A stretch of DNA of 64,000 nucleotides from DSWT01 sp035420085 (lineage in GTDB: Bacteria; Chloroflexota; Anaerolineae; B4-G1; SLSP01): assembly GCA_035420085.1 (NCBI GenBank), contig DAOLUH010000031.1, forward strand, positions 6,710 through 70,709. The letters are read 5' to 3'. How positions within the stretch are numbered: the stretch's first letter is position 1; each line of letters starts with the position of its first letter. A program made the position numbers and the translations under genes. Below are positions 1 to 9,289 of this stretch, in pieces. The notes under the pieces were generated by a model. That model was not told the origin of the DNA, did not search any database, and worked only from the letters and a program-made list of their open reading frames with translations.

Positions 1-239
1 AAGCCGTGGACGAACTCAAGGCCATCTGCCCGCCAGGGATGAGCCTGGTGCAGTTCGCGTTGCGCTGGATTCTGATGTTCGACGCGGTGACGTGCGCCAT
101 TCCCGGCGCCAAGCGCCCCGCGCAGGCCGAGGAGAACATCGCCGCTGCCGATCTGCCGCCGTTGTCGGATGAGATCATGGCGCAGGTGCGCAGGATTTAC
201 GACCACTACATCCGGGAACTGGTCCATCATTATTGGTAA
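1..239 (+). CDS. Aldo/keto reductase, C-terminal fragment cut by the window edge
   Basis: The open frame enters from the left edge (first full codon at base 3) and stops at TAA 237-239. The roughly 78 visible residues look like the end of an aldo/keto reductase: a helix reading SLVQFALRWIL, then AIPGAK and PAQAEENIAAADLPPLSD. These correspond to the NAD(P)H-binding tail and last helices of that TIM-barrel family. The catalytic Asp-Tyr-Lys-His residues lie outside the window, so substrate cannot be judged. The next gene starts only 4 nt downstream, which suggests an operon. Confidence 0.85.
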   Translation, partial: AVDELKAICPPGMSLVQFALRWILMFDAVTCAIPGAKRPAQAEENIAAADLPPLSDEIMAQVRRIYDHYIRELVHHYW

Positions 240-243
240 AGCA

Positions 244-1260
244 ATGACCAAACGCGACGTCATCCACACCGTCCTGGAACACCGGCGCCCACCCTACGTG
301 CCGTGGTCGCTGGGTTTCACGCACGAAGCCGCCGCGAAACTGCGCCACCATTTCGGCCAGGACGACCTGGAACCGTTGCTGCACAACCATCTGCTCGGGT
401 TGGGCAACGGCGTGGGTTTCTTCACCGACCTGGGGAATGATCTGGTGCAGGATGCCTTTGGCGTCGTGTGGGATCGCAGTGTGGATAAGGACATCGGCGT
501 GGTCAGAGGCCAGGTGCTGCCGGAGCCAACGCTCGCGGGCTACACCTTCCCCGACCCGCACGATTCACGCTTTTTCGCGGATATCCCCGACCGGATCGCA
601 GAGTACGGCGACCGGTTTCGCGTCTTCCAGATCGGCTTCAGCCTGTACGAACGCGCCTGGACGCTGCGCGGGATGGAAAACCTGATGATGGACTTCATCG
701 AGCACCCCCAGTTCGTCTACGACTTGTTCAACGCCATCGCCGACTACAATATCGCACAGGTGGAAAAGGCTCTCACCTACGACATTGACGCCGTCTATTT
801 CGGCGACGACTGGGGGCAGCAACGCGGTTTGCAGATGGGGCCGCGTCTCTGGCGGAAGTTTATCTATCCCGTGCTGCAACGGATGTACGCCGCCGTGCGC
901 GACGCCGGGAAATACGTCTTCATCCACTCCTGCGGGGACGTGGATGAGCTTTTCGACGATCTGATCGCCAGCGGCCTCAACTGCTTCAACCCCTTCCAGC
1001 CGGAAGTAATGGATGTATTTGCGCTGCTCAAGCAGTATCGCGGGCGGCTGGCCTTCCACGGGGGACTTTCGACGCAGCGCACGCTGCCCTACGGGGCCGT
1101 GGACGACGTCCGCCGCGAAACGCAGCGGCTGCTCGACGCCGGGCGCGACGGCGGCTACATCTTCGCGCCCGCGCACGCCGTCGAAGGCGACGTGCCGTTG
1201 GAGAACATGTTGACCTTCATCGAGATGCTACAAGCACAACCGGGCTACTTAATCCCGTGA
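244..1260 (+). CDS. Uroporphyrinogen decarboxylase (URO-D) family protein, MtaA/CmuA-like
   Basis: A 338-aa protein beginning MTKRDVIHTVLEHRRP, the usual start of URO-D superfamily TIM barrels. The ATG at 244 was chosen over upstream starts because it begins exactly at this family start and clears the preceding gene. An IHSCGD motif followed by a Cys in LNCFNP fits the His-x-Cys...Cys zinc site of the corrinoid/thiol methyltransferase branch (MtaA, CmuA) better than true haem-pathway HemE. The C-terminal HAVEGDVPLENM region matches the family. It probably acts in methyl transfer or sugar/aromatic ether metabolism; substrate unknown. It sits between an aldo/keto reductase and a histidine kinase, and a second URO-D protein follows the kinase. 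Confidence 0.85.
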   Translation: MTKRDVIHTVLEHRRPPYVPWSLGFTHEAAAKLRHHFGQDDLEPLLHNHLLGLGNGVGFFTDLGNDLVQDAFGVVWDRSVDKDIGVVRGQVLPEPTLAGYTFPDPHDSRFFADIPDRIAEYGDRFRVFQIGFSLYERAWTLRGMENLMMDFIEHPQFVYDLFNAIADYNIAQVEKALTYDIDAVYFGDDWGQQRGLQMGPRLWRKFIYPVLQRMYAAVRDAGKYVFIHSCGDVDELFDDLIASGLNCFNPFQPEVMDVFALLKQYRGRLAFHGGLSTQRTLPYGAVDDVRRETQRLLDAGRDGGYIFAPAHAVEGDVPLENMLTFIEMLQAQPGYLIP

Positions 1261-1274
1261 TGTGAGGTGAGAAT

Positions 1275-4200
1275 ATGCGTAACAAATTCGCAACATTGCG
1301 GGCGAAAACCATCGGCATCATCGTAGTTGTCATGATGGGTATCATCATCTTGCTCTACATTCCGCTGCACCTGATTCTCCTTCAAAGCTTCCTCGCCTTG
1401 GAAGAGCAGAGCATGACCCGCAATGTTCAGCGCGTTTTGAACCAGATCGCCAACAGTATTGTGGATTTGAACACAACCGCGGCGGATTACGCCGGTTGGG
1501 ACGACACGTATGAGTACATGGAGACGCTTGACCCAACCTATATCGAGTCCAATTACGTCGAACCTACCTATCTCGAGAACAAAATCAACGTCATCATGTT
1601 GATCAGCACATCTGGGGAAATCATCTATGCAGGTGCTTACGACTTCAATGCACGGACCTTCATCCCTGTCCCCGAAAAACTCTTGACGCTGACCGCCGAT
1701 GATCCCTTGCTCACACCGATAGATACAGAGCGTAGCGTAGCCGGGATCATCATGATTGCTGAAGGGCAACCCATGTTCGTCGCTTCGCAGCCAATCCTCA
1801 CCAGCGACGCGGCAGGACCGGCCCATGGGGTGCTGATTATGGGACGGTTTCTGGATGCATACGCGGTCGAGCAGCTTGCAGAAACCTTGCAGGTGTCGCT
1901 TGTCTTTACCGGCGCCACCGCATCGTCCCTCGACCATGAACTTCAAAACATCCGCGATACGCTGGTAGCCAATGGTGCAGAGTCGCTAGTTGTACCGCTC
2001 GACAAACAGACCGTGGCTGGCTACGCCCTTATAAAGGACATATACGACGATCCAACCTTACTGGTGAGCGTTAAGACTGGCAGAGATATTTACACGCAGG
2101 GCAGAATGACAATGCTTTATCTTGGCATTGCACTCATCGTCGCGGGGCTAGGGTTCGGGGCAACGATGTGGCGGCTCTTGGGCCGGTTGGTCATTACACG
2201 CCTGGGCGAGTTCCGCACCGAGGTCGCCCATATCAGCGTTTTGGGCAGCGCAGGAGACTTCTCAAGTCGCCTACCCGTGCGGGGAGAAGATGAGCTTTCC
2301 CAATTCGGAAACACGATCAACGCCATGCTAGACAATCTGGAACGGTATCAGAAAGAACTGCTGATCCAAAAACAACGTTTCGAAGACCTCGTGGCCGTAG
2401 CTCGCGCGACTGTGGAGCAACCTGACCTGGATACAACCTTAAAGAACGCCCTCGAAGCAGCCCGCGCACTCACCCATGCCGAACGCGGTAGCGTCTTTAT
2501 TTTGGATGAGCTTGGCGCAGTAACATACAGTGTCCTGGCCCGCGAAAATGTGACAACCGTAGAACGACAGGAATTAGTGGCGCAAGTGATGAACGTTGGC
2601 CTCGCTGGATGGGTGTCGCGCCATCGCCAGGCGGCGTTGGTCGCCGATACTGAGAAAGATTTGCGCTGGTTTCCGCTGCAGAACATTCCTTATGAAGTAC
2701 GTTCAGCGTTAGTCATTCCCATTTTTAGTGGCACACGCAGACTCGGCATCCTGACACTCACACATCCTGAGGTCAACCATTTCAATCAAGACGACCTGGA
2801 ACTCATGCAAGCCGCCGCCGATCAAATGGCCCTGGCGATGCGCAACGCGCAAATCTACGATGATCAACGGCGCCTCGCCGAGCGGCAGACCGCCCTCTAT
2901 GAAACATTGCGCACGATCAGCACATTGCTCGATCCTGAAACCGTCATCCAGGTTGCTGTGGACAAAATCGCGGATATGACAAAATGGCCTGCCGTCACCA
3001 TCCTCTTACCCGATCGAAAAGCTGAATCTCTGGTGCTACACGCGCGCGCAGGATATCTACCTCTGCCGGAAAACTGGCACAGTGCGATCAACTACGGCAC
3101 ACTCGGGCGCGCCTTCAGCACAGGAGAGATGCTCTACGTAGACAATACTCGCACCCATACAGCCAGCGTAACACTGTATGACAAGGCCGGCTCCCAAATC
3201 GTGGCCCCCTTGCGCTACGGGCAGCACACATTGGGCATCTTGAACATCGAGCACGAAAATATCTATGGCTTCAGAGCCGACGACATCATCCTGGCTGAAT
3301 CCCTGACCGACGCCATTGCATTGGCCCTGGAAAATGCAAACATCCACTCCCACATCCGCCAATATGCAGCGAACATCAATATGCTGTACGCATTAGCACA
3401 GGTGACAAGCCGTTCGCTGGTGCTCGACGCGATGCTGCCAGCCGCATTGATCTCCATTCTGGAATCCCTCGGCTTCGATGCCGGATTTATCGGCCTTTTC
3501 GACCCTGAAGGCGCCCAACTTCAACTCGCCACAACGCAAGGCATTGCTTCAGATATTGAGGCGGAACTGCAAGCGATTCTGAACGAGGAGATCGTGCGCA
3601 ACTACCTCTACACGCAACACCTCCCGATGCTGATCGAAGACTTGAACCGGAAAACGCCGCAAATTGCGCGACTCGAGGCCGCAGCCCCGCAAATCGTCCA
3701 ATACCTGAGGCACTGGGAGATCCAGGCCTTCATCAGCGCGCCGCTCGTGCAACAGGGGCGCGCATTAGGGGTGATCGGCATGTTATCCACCCAGACGCGC
3801 GTGTTCTCTTCCGACGATCAGGCGCTACAAGTCACGCTGATCCAGCAACTCGCCACAGCGATCACCAACGCGCGCCTGTTCCAGGCGATGACCGATGAAC
3901 GCGGCCGCCTGCAAGCGTTGATCGAATCCTCGCGTGATGGCATCATCTTCATTGACGCCAACCGGCGCGTACCGGTCATCAACGCTGCGGCGCTGAAGCT
4001 TCTGGATTTAGCCGCCTCACCACAGCAGTGGAGCGACCGTACCACATTCGATTTTCTGAACGCCCTACGCCATCATGCAGCGGAAGCGGCGCGTGTGCTG
4101 CTGGCAGAACTGCGCCGTGTGAAACGGGCCGATGCAGAACCCGCCGAAGGCGAATTCGAAGTGCCGCCGCGCACTATCCACTGGTTCAACCTGCCTGTCA

Positions 4201-4949
4201 TGGCTGAAGAAACGCCGTTGGGACGCTTGATCGTCTTGCACGATGTCACCGAGGAGCATCTCCTGAAACGTATGCGCGAAGACCTGACACGCACAACCGT
4301 TCACGATTTGCGCAACCCCCTCACCAGCATCTCCGGCGCGCTCGAATTGTTGGGAGGCGCAGTGCGTCCCAACCTTATCTCCGAGCAACAACAACTGTTG
4401 GATATTGCGAACCGCGCGACCAGGCGTATGCTCAACCTCGTCAACGCCATCCTGGATATCAATCGTCTGGAAAGCGGTCAGATGCCGCTGGAATACACCA
4501 TCATCAACCTGCGCGATTTCGTTGACGACATCATACAAGGCCAGACGCCACTTGCCATCGCGAAAAACTTGCACATCGAAAACGCCCTGCCCGCCGATCT
4601 GCCGCCAGTGAATGCAGATAGAGGATTGTTGGAGCGCGTCTTCCAAAATCTCATCGGTAACGCGATCAAATTCACGCCCTCCAGCGGAACGGTGCGCGTG
4701 ACCGGACGGCAGTCAACGGAAAATCCATCTACACTTTGCATCTCGATCAGCGACAACGGCCCGGGCATTTCGCCGGAGATCAAGGGCCGCCTGTTCGAGA
4801 AATTCACGACCGGGAAACATGTAGAGCACGGCACCGGCCTCGGCCTGGCCTTCTGCAAAATGGTTCTCAATGCCCACAACGAGGACATCTGGGTAGAAAG
4901 CACCGGCGAGCACGGGACGACCTTCACCTTCACCCTCTCAAGTTTATGA
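1275..4949 (+). CDS. Membrane sensor histidine kinase: CHASE4-HAMP-GAF-GAF-GAF-PAS-HisKA-HATPase
   Basis: A 1224-aa hybrid-sized sensor kinase without a receiver domain. Membrane helix 1 is at about residues 12-36. An extracytoplasmic CHASE4-like domain follows (AADYAGWDDTYEY), then membrane helix 2 at about 277-300 and a HAMP linker. Three GAF modules lie at about 367-530, 538-695 and 702-875, and a PAS domain at about 880-995. The phosphoacceptor is His1010 in TVHDLRNPL. The ATPase domain has the N box around Asn1129 (NLIGNAIKFTP), DNGPGIS, and GTGLGLAF. The ATG at 1275 lies 14 nt after the URO-D stop. No response regulator is adjacent, so the partner is unknown; location between two URO-D genes hints at control of that block. 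Confidence 0.93.
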   Translation: MRNKFATLRAKTIGIIVVVMMGIIILLYIPLHLILLQSFLALEEQSMTRNVQRVLNQIANSIVDLNTTAADYAGWDDTYEYMETLDPTYIESNYVEPTYLENKINVIMLISTSGEIIYAGAYDFNARTFIPVPEKLLTLTADDPLLTPIDTERSVAGIIMIAEGQPMFVASQPILTSDAAGPAHGVLIMGRFLDAYAVEQLAETLQVSLVFTGATASSLDHELQNIRDTLVANGAESLVVPLDKQTVAGYALIKDIYDDPTLLVSVKTGRDIYTQGRMTMLYLGIALIVAGLGFGATMWRLLGRLVITRLGEFRTEVAHISVLGSAGDFSSRLPVRGEDELSQFGNTINAMLDNLERYQKELLIQKQRFEDLVAVARATVEQPDLDTTLKNALEAARALTHAERGSVFILDELGAVTYSVLARENVTTVERQELVAQVMNVGLAGWVSRHRQAALVADTEKDLRWFPLQNIPYEVRSALVIPIFSGTRRLGILTLTHPEVNHFNQDDLELMQAAADQMALAMRNAQIYDDQRRLAERQTALYETLRTISTLLDPETVIQVAVDKIADMTKWPAVTILLPDRKAESLVLHARAGYLPLPENWHSAINYGTLGRAFSTGEMLYVDNTRTHTASVTLYDKAGSQIVAPLRYGQHTLGILNIEHENIYGFRADDIILAESLTDAIALALENANIHSHIRQYAANINMLYALAQVTSRSLVLDAMLPAALISILESLGFDAGFIGLFDPEGAQLQLATTQGIASDIEAELQAILNEEIVRNYLYTQHLPMLIEDLNRKTPQIARLEAAAPQIVQYLRHWEIQAFISAPLVQQGRALGVIGMLSTQTRVFSSDDQALQVTLIQQLATAITNARLFQAMTDERGRLQALIESSRDGIIFIDANRRVPVINAAALKLLDLAASPQQWSDRTTFDFLNALRHHAAEAARVLLAELRRVKRADAEPAEGEFEVPPRTIHWFNLPVMAEETPLGRLIVLHDVTEEHLLKRMREDLTRTTVHDLRNPLTSISGALELLGGAVRPNLISEQQQLLDIANRATRRMLNLVNAILDINRLESGQMPLEYTIINLRDFVDDIIQGQTPLAIAKNLHIENALPADLPPVNADRGLLERVFQNLIGNAIKFTPSSGTVRVTGRQSTENPSTLCISISDNGPGISPEIKGRLFEKFTTGKHVEHGTGLGLAFCKMVLNAHNEDIWVESTGEHGTTFTFTLSSL

Positions 4950-4969
4950 GACGACAAAGGAAACCATTG

Positions 4970-6106
4970 ATGCTGACAGAGCGGGAACGTTTTCTTCAAA
5001 CTTTACACTTCGGGACGCCGGATAGAATTCCTCTCGCGCCCGGCGGGCCGCGCGAATCCACATTGGAAGCGTGGCGCGCGCAAGGTCTGCCTGAAGATGT
5101 CCCCTGGTACGACTACCTGACGCACCTTCTGGGCATCGAGCGCCAACCCACCCAACCGCGTGTTGATCCAGGCGTTTCTTTCATTATGATCCCCACCTTT
5201 GAAGAAAAAGTGCTCGCACACCGCGACGGGCATTACATCGTCCAGGACTGGATGGGCGCAATCACTGAAATCTCCGACGAGTATGACTACACCTACATCC
5301 GTTCCGCCAAAGATTTTGTCACGCGCAAATGGCACGAATTTCCGGTCAAAACACGAGCCGATTGGGAAGAGAAAATCAAGTGGCGCTACGCTCCCCGCGA
5401 CCCGGAACGCTTTCCCGCCGACTTTGAAGCGCGCTGCGCGGCATTGCGCGAGCGGGATTACGTGCTGCATATCACCTTCAGCGGGCCGTTCTGGCAGATG
5501 CGCGAGTGGTGCGGGTTCGAGGGTCTGTGCTTCTTGATGGTCGAACAGCCGGACTTCGTCGCCGAGATGGCCGAATTCTGGACGAATTTCGTCCTGGAAA
5601 CGCTCGAACCGATTTTGCGGCTCGCCCCACCCGACCACATCCGTTTCAACGAAGACATGGCCTATAAAATGCACAGCATGATCTCGCCCAAGATGGTGCG
5701 GCGGTTCATTATGCCGGGATGGGAAGCGTGGATCAAGGCGATCAAGGCTGCCAATCCGCGCTGTGTGGTGGAGATTGACTCCGACGGCTACGTGGGCGAG
5801 TTGATCCCGTTGTGGATCGAGGCCGGCGTGGACGCTTGCTCGCCGATGGAGGTGGCGGCGGGCAACGACATCGTCGCTTTCCGCAAGCGGTACGGCGCGC
5901 AGATGGCCTACCTCGGCGGCATTGACAAACGCGCGCTGGCGAAAGGCGGCGATGTGATGCGCGCTGAGCTGATGCGCATCGTCCCGCCGCTGCTGGAAAC
6001 CGGCGGCTTCATCCCAAGCTGCGACCACGGCGTCCCTCCGGACATCGCGTGGCCGAATTTCATCGAGTACACGCGGCTGCTTGCGCAATTGACGGGATGG
6101 TTGTAA
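4970..6106 (+). CDS. URO-D family protein
   Basis: A 378-aa second URO-D superfamily member. ATG 4970 is preceded by AAAGGAA and gives the canonical MLTERERFLQTLHFGTPDRIP start; an in-frame ATG at 4945 would only add a short basic tail. Family features are the VLHITFSGPFWQ strand and a C-terminal SCDHGVPPD motif. Unlike the protein at 244-1260, the strand that carries HSCG there reads VVEIDSDGYV here, so the zinc site is not conserved in the same form and the two are not simple duplicates. Substrate unknown. It lies 20 nt after the histidine kinase. Confidence 0.85.
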   Translation: MLTERERFLQTLHFGTPDRIPLAPGGPRESTLEAWRAQGLPEDVPWYDYLTHLLGIERQPTQPRVDPGVSFIMIPTFEEKVLAHRDGHYIVQDWMGAITEISDEYDYTYIRSAKDFVTRKWHEFPVKTRADWEEKIKWRYAPRDPERFPADFEARCAALRERDYVLHITFSGPFWQMREWCGFEGLCFLMVEQPDFVAEMAEFWTNFVLETLEPILRLAPPDHIRFNEDMAYKMHSMISPKMVRRFIMPGWEAWIKAIKAANPRCVVEIDSDGYVGELIPLWIEAGVDACSPMEVAAGNDIVAFRKRYGAQMAYLGGIDKRALAKGGDVMRAELMRIVPPLLETGGFIPSCDHGVPPDIAWPNFIEYTRLLAQLTGWL

Positions 6107-6131
6107 AAGAGGCAGGATGCAAGAGGCAAAG

Positions 6132-7124
6132 ATGCTTAAAGGACTGTACCTGCTCAACACCGACGCTTACGCCAAAATTTACGGCGAACCGGAGCGCGCG
6201 GCGATTGCCGAACTCGTGGAAATCGTCGCGCCGCCGCAAACGATAGACGCCGTGGCCGCCCATCCCGGCGTGCTGGCCGACGTAGACGTGATTTTCTCCG
6301 GGTGGGGCATGGCAAAAGTGGATGCAGATTTCCTCGCCGCCGCGCCCAACTTGAAGGCCATTTTCTACGGCGCGGGTTCGGTGCGCGGGTTCGTCACCGA
6401 CGCGCTGTGGGAGCGCGGGATCGTCGTCACCAGCGCGTATGCCGCCAACGCCGTCCCCGTCGCCGAGTACACGCTCGCAGCGATTCTGTTCAGCCTTAAA
6501 CATGCCTGGTACTACATCATCGGCGCGAAACAAACGGGAGCCTATCCGCCCAGGAAACCGGCGCCGGGTGGGTATGGCAGCACAGTTGGCCTCATCTCGC
6601 TTGGTATGATCGGGCGGATGGTCGCCGAGCGGCTCAAAGCCTTCGATCTGCGCGTCATCGCCTACGATCCCTACGTGAGTGCAGAAGCGGGCGCGGCGCT
6701 GGGCGTGGAGATGGTAACGCTGGATGAGATTTTCCGCCGCGCGGACGTCGTCTCGCTGCACACGCCCTGGCTGCCGGAGACGGAAGGGATGATCACCGGC
6801 GCGCATTTCGCCGCGATGAAGCCCGGCGCGACCTTCGTCAACACCGCACGGGGAGCCATCGTGCGCGAAGCAGAGATGATCGCCGTCCTCCAACACCGCC
6901 CCGATCTCTATGCCGTGCTCGACGTCACCTACCCGGAGCCGCCGGTACCCGGCTCGCCCTTGTACACCTTGCCCAACGTCATCCTCACGCCGCACATCGC
7001 CGGGTCTATGGACGCGGAATGTCGCCGCATGGGGCAGTATATGATCGCCGAACTCCGCCGCTATCTGGCCGGCGAACCGCTTCGGTGGACGATTACGCGG
7101 GAGCGCGCGCAGATTATGGCGTAG
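6132..7124 (+). CDS. D-isomer-specific 2-hydroxyacid dehydrogenase family protein
   Basis: A 330-aa NAD-dependent dehydrogenase with the GyaR/SerA-type two-domain fold. The Rossmann motif reads VGLISLGMIGRMV, with a Gly-x-x-Gly variation on GxGxxG. The catalytic Arg is in NTARGAIV, the Glu in YPEPPVP and the His in LTPHIAGS. Start MLKGLYLLNTD at 6132 is preferred; ATG 6117 is also possible and both have a GAGG nearby. Substrate cannot be fixed. Context with URO-D and isomerase genes suggests oxidation or reduction of a sugar-derived hydroxy acid. Confidence 0.88.
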   Translation: MLKGLYLLNTDAYAKIYGEPERAAIAELVEIVAPPQTIDAVAAHPGVLADVDVIFSGWGMAKVDADFLAAAPNLKAIFYGAGSVRGFVTDALWERGIVVTSAYAANAVPVAEYTLAAILFSLKHAWYYIIGAKQTGAYPPRKPAPGGYGSTVGLISLGMIGRMVAERLKAFDLRVIAYDPYVSAEAGAALGVEMVTLDEIFRRADVVSLHTPWLPETEGMITGAHFAAMKPGATFVNTARGAIVREAEMIAVLQHRPDLYAVLDVTYPEPPVPGSPLYTLPNVILTPHIAGSMDAECRRMGQYMIAELRRYLAGEPLRWTITRERAQIMA

Positions 7125-7202
7125 CGCATAAGTCATGATTATCAAGTATAATAAAGACACAAAAGAGAACTCGCAAGCCAGCTCGGAAAAAGTAAAGTTG
7201 CT

Positions 7203-7499
7203 ATGATTGATGAAGAAAATGCCACACTACGTCCCGATTTTGTTGCGGCGCTCAAGCGTTCTCTAGAACAAGCACAAAAGGGAGAAGGCATAGACCCGGA
7301 AACCTTCCGTTTGAAAAAAGAGCGGTACGAAACCTTCAAACGCGAAGTCCAGACTAACGAGCGCTTTTTGGCAACGCTCGAAACACAAAACCCTCTGTGG
7401 GAACAAGATGCAATGGAATGCGAGTATTGGCTAGAGGAACAGCAAGCGTGGTGCGATTATCTCGAAACCATTAAAACTCACAAAAGCAATGACAGTTGA
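7203..7499 (+). CDS. Small charged hypothetical protein
   Basis: A 98-aa open frame starting MIDEENATLRPDFV, rich in Glu and Lys and predicted helical, with no membrane segment or recognised domain. Base composition is visibly more A-rich than its neighbours, which could mean recent transfer. No clear Shine-Dalgarno precedes the ATG, though a TATAAT lies about 50 bases upstream. I do not recognise the family. It sits alone between the dehydrogenase and rmlA. Confidence 0.5.
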   Translation: MIDEENATLRPDFVAALKRSLEQAQKGEGIDPETFRLKKERYETFKREVQTNERFLATLETQNPLWEQDAMECEYWLEEQQAWCDYLETIKTHKSNDS

Positions 7500-7553
7500 T
7501 ATATTCCTTGACTATTTGCGCAAGGAAATACCCCAACCACAAAAGGAGCCACT

Positions 7554-8441
7554 ATGAAAGGTATCATTCTCTCCGGCGGACTGGGCACACGCCTCTACCC
7601 ACTCACCGTCTCCCTGTCCAAGCAAATTCTTCCCATCTTCGATAAGCCGATGATCTACTATCCGCTCTCGGTGTTGATGCTCGCCGACATCCGCGAGTTC
7701 CTCATCATCTCCACGCCGCAGCACATCGAGTTGTACGAGAAGCTCTTCGGCGACGGGTCACGGCTCGGCCTCGATATTCAGTACGTCGTGCAGCCGCATC
7801 CGGGCGGGATCGCGCAGTCGTTCCTGCTCGGCGAAAAGTTCATCGGCGGGGAACCGTGCGCACTGATCCTCGGCGACAATTTTCTCTATGGGCACGGCCT
7901 TTCGGACTTGATGGAGGAGGCCGGGGAACTAACCGACGGCGCAATGGTTTTCGCCTACTATGTGCAAGACCCACAACGCTACGGGGTGGTCGAATTTGAC
8001 AAAAACCTCAACGCCCTGAGCATCGAAGAGAAACCGCAAAAGCCCAAGTCCAACTTCGCCGTCACCGGCATCTACTTCTACGATCAAAATGTGGTTGAAG
8101 TGACCAAGAACCTCAAACCGTCCGCGCGCGGCGAGCTAGAAATCACCGATGTCAACAAGGAGTATCTGCGACGCGGCAAGCTGAAGGTGCGGCTCTTCGG
8201 GCGCGGCTTTGCCTGGCTGGATACCGGTACGCATGAGAGCCTGCTGGAAGCCAGCGACTTCGTGCAGACCATCGAGCACCGGCAAGGCCTCAAAGTCGGC
8301 TGTATCGAGGAGATCGCCTATCGCAAAGGCTACATCGGCCCGGAGGAACTGCTCAAAATCGCCGACTTCTCGAAGGACAACCCCTACTGCCTCTACTTGC
8401 GCGAACTGGCGCAGCAACCGCGCACGATGGACCTGGCATGA
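7554..8441 (+). CDS. rmlA: Glucose-1-phosphate thymidylyltransferase (RmlA type)
   Basis: A 295-aa nucleotidyltransferase that makes dTDP-glucose from dTTP and glucose-1-phosphate. Hallmarks are SGGLGTRLYPLT at the N terminus, SKQILPIFDKPMIYYPL, LGDNFLYG (metal-binding Asp), EEKPQKPKS and AWLDTGTHES. Length is standard for the RmlA group. AAAGGAG precedes the ATG. No rmlB, rmlC or rmlD is nearby; instead it overlaps by 4 nt a sugar-phosphate isomerase-like gene, so it may serve a different dTDP-sugar route or depend on distant genes. Confidence 0.95.
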   Translation: MKGIILSGGLGTRLYPLTVSLSKQILPIFDKPMIYYPLSVLMLADIREFLIISTPQHIELYEKLFGDGSRLGLDIQYVVQPHPGGIAQSFLLGEKFIGGEPCALILGDNFLYGHGLSDLMEEAGELTDGAMVFAYYVQDPQRYGVVEFDKNLNALSIEEKPQKPKSNFAVTGIYFYDQNVVEVTKNLKPSARGELEITDVNKEYLRRGKLKVRLFGRGFAWLDTGTHESLLEASDFVQTIEHRQGLKVGCIEEIAYRKGYIGPEELLKIADFSKDNPYCLYLRELAQQPRTMDLA

Positions 8442-9205
8442 TCCGTTCCGGCCTGGTCTCCGTCACCTTCCGCCACCTCGCGCCGCACGAGATCGTCGCG
8501 CTGATCGCCCAGGCGGGGCTGGTTGCCATCGAATGGGGCGGCGATGTTCACGTTCCACACGGCGATGTGGCGCAGGCGCGGCTCGTCCGCCAGATGACGG
8601 CGGATGCCGGGCTGACGGTGGCAGCGTATGGCTCGTACTATCGCGTGGGGCACGACGACGTTCCATTCACCGCCGTTCTGGACAGCGCCGTAGCCCTCGG
8701 CGCGCCGACGATCCGCGTGTGGGCGGGCAAGATTGGCTCGGCGCAGGCGGATGCGGCGTATTGGGCGCGCGTGATCGAAGATTCGCACAGTATCGGCGAT
8801 CTGGCGCAGCAGGCTGGCATCACAGTGGCCTACGAGTATCACGGCAACACGCTCACCGACTCAAGCGCGAGCGCGCTTCGCTTGCTGAAGGCTGTGGATC
8901 ACCCCAACGTGAAGATTTACTGGCAACCGTCTGAAGCCGCAAGCCCGGACGAAAACCTGGCAGGGTTGAACGCGATTCTACCGTGGCTCGTCAACGTCCA
9001 CGTCTTTAGCTGGCGCGACGTTGACGGACAACGCGAGCGTATGCCGCTCGCCGCCCAAGCCGGAGACTGGGCGCAGTATCTCTCCCCAATGACTGCCACC
9101 GGGCGCGATCACTACGCCATGCTCGAATTCGTCAAAGACGACGAACCGCGCAACTTTCTGACCGATGCGGAAACGCTCAAAGAATGGCTCGATCATAAAA
9201 CGTAA
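8438..9205 (+). CDS. Sugar phosphate isomerase/epimerase (xylose isomerase-like TIM barrel)
   Basis: A 255-aa protein of the AP-endonuclease-2/xylose isomerase-like family. Metal-site segments include IEWGGDVHVPHGD, VAYEYHGNT and VNVHVFSW. ATG 8438 overlaps the rmlA stop as ATGA, indicating translational coupling. The stop TAA is the first unit of the hairpin repeat array just downstream (DHKT, then stop). Substrate unknown. Confidence 0.85.
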   Translation: MIRSGLVSVTFRHLAPHEIVALIAQAGLVAIEWGGDVHVPHGDVAQARLVRQMTADAGLTVAAYGSYYRVGHDDVPFTAVLDSAVALGAPTIRVWAGKIGSAQADAAYWARVIEDSHSIGDLAQQAGITVAYEYHGNTLTDSSASALRLLKAVDHPNVKIYWQPSEAASPDENLAGLNAILPWLVNVHVFSWRDVDGQRERMPLAAQAGDWAQYLSPMTATGRDHYAMLEFVKDDEPRNFLTDAETLKEWLDHKT

Positions 9206-9262
9206 GGCGTAAAGCGTAAAACGTAAATTTCCGCATCACGTTTTACGCTTTACGTTTTACTT
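9196..9262. repeat. Hairpin repeat array, gtaaaacgtaaa type
   Basis: Degenerate copies of a 7-8-nt unit (CGTAAAA/CGTAAAG) form one arm and the complementary units the other. Bases 9209-9224 pair perfectly with 9238-9253 (16 bp), with a 13-nt loop. The same unit type recurs at 33001-33037 and 49629-49731. The 5' arm supplies the stop codon of the upstream isomerase. Confidence 0.85.
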
Positions 9263-9289
9263 TCATACCCAAAGCAAAGGAGCACAACC

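Noticed and set aside
2348..4999. Antisense open frames across the histidine kinase.
   Set aside because: They lack domains and start signals; the kinase frame is continuous and fully domain-annotated.
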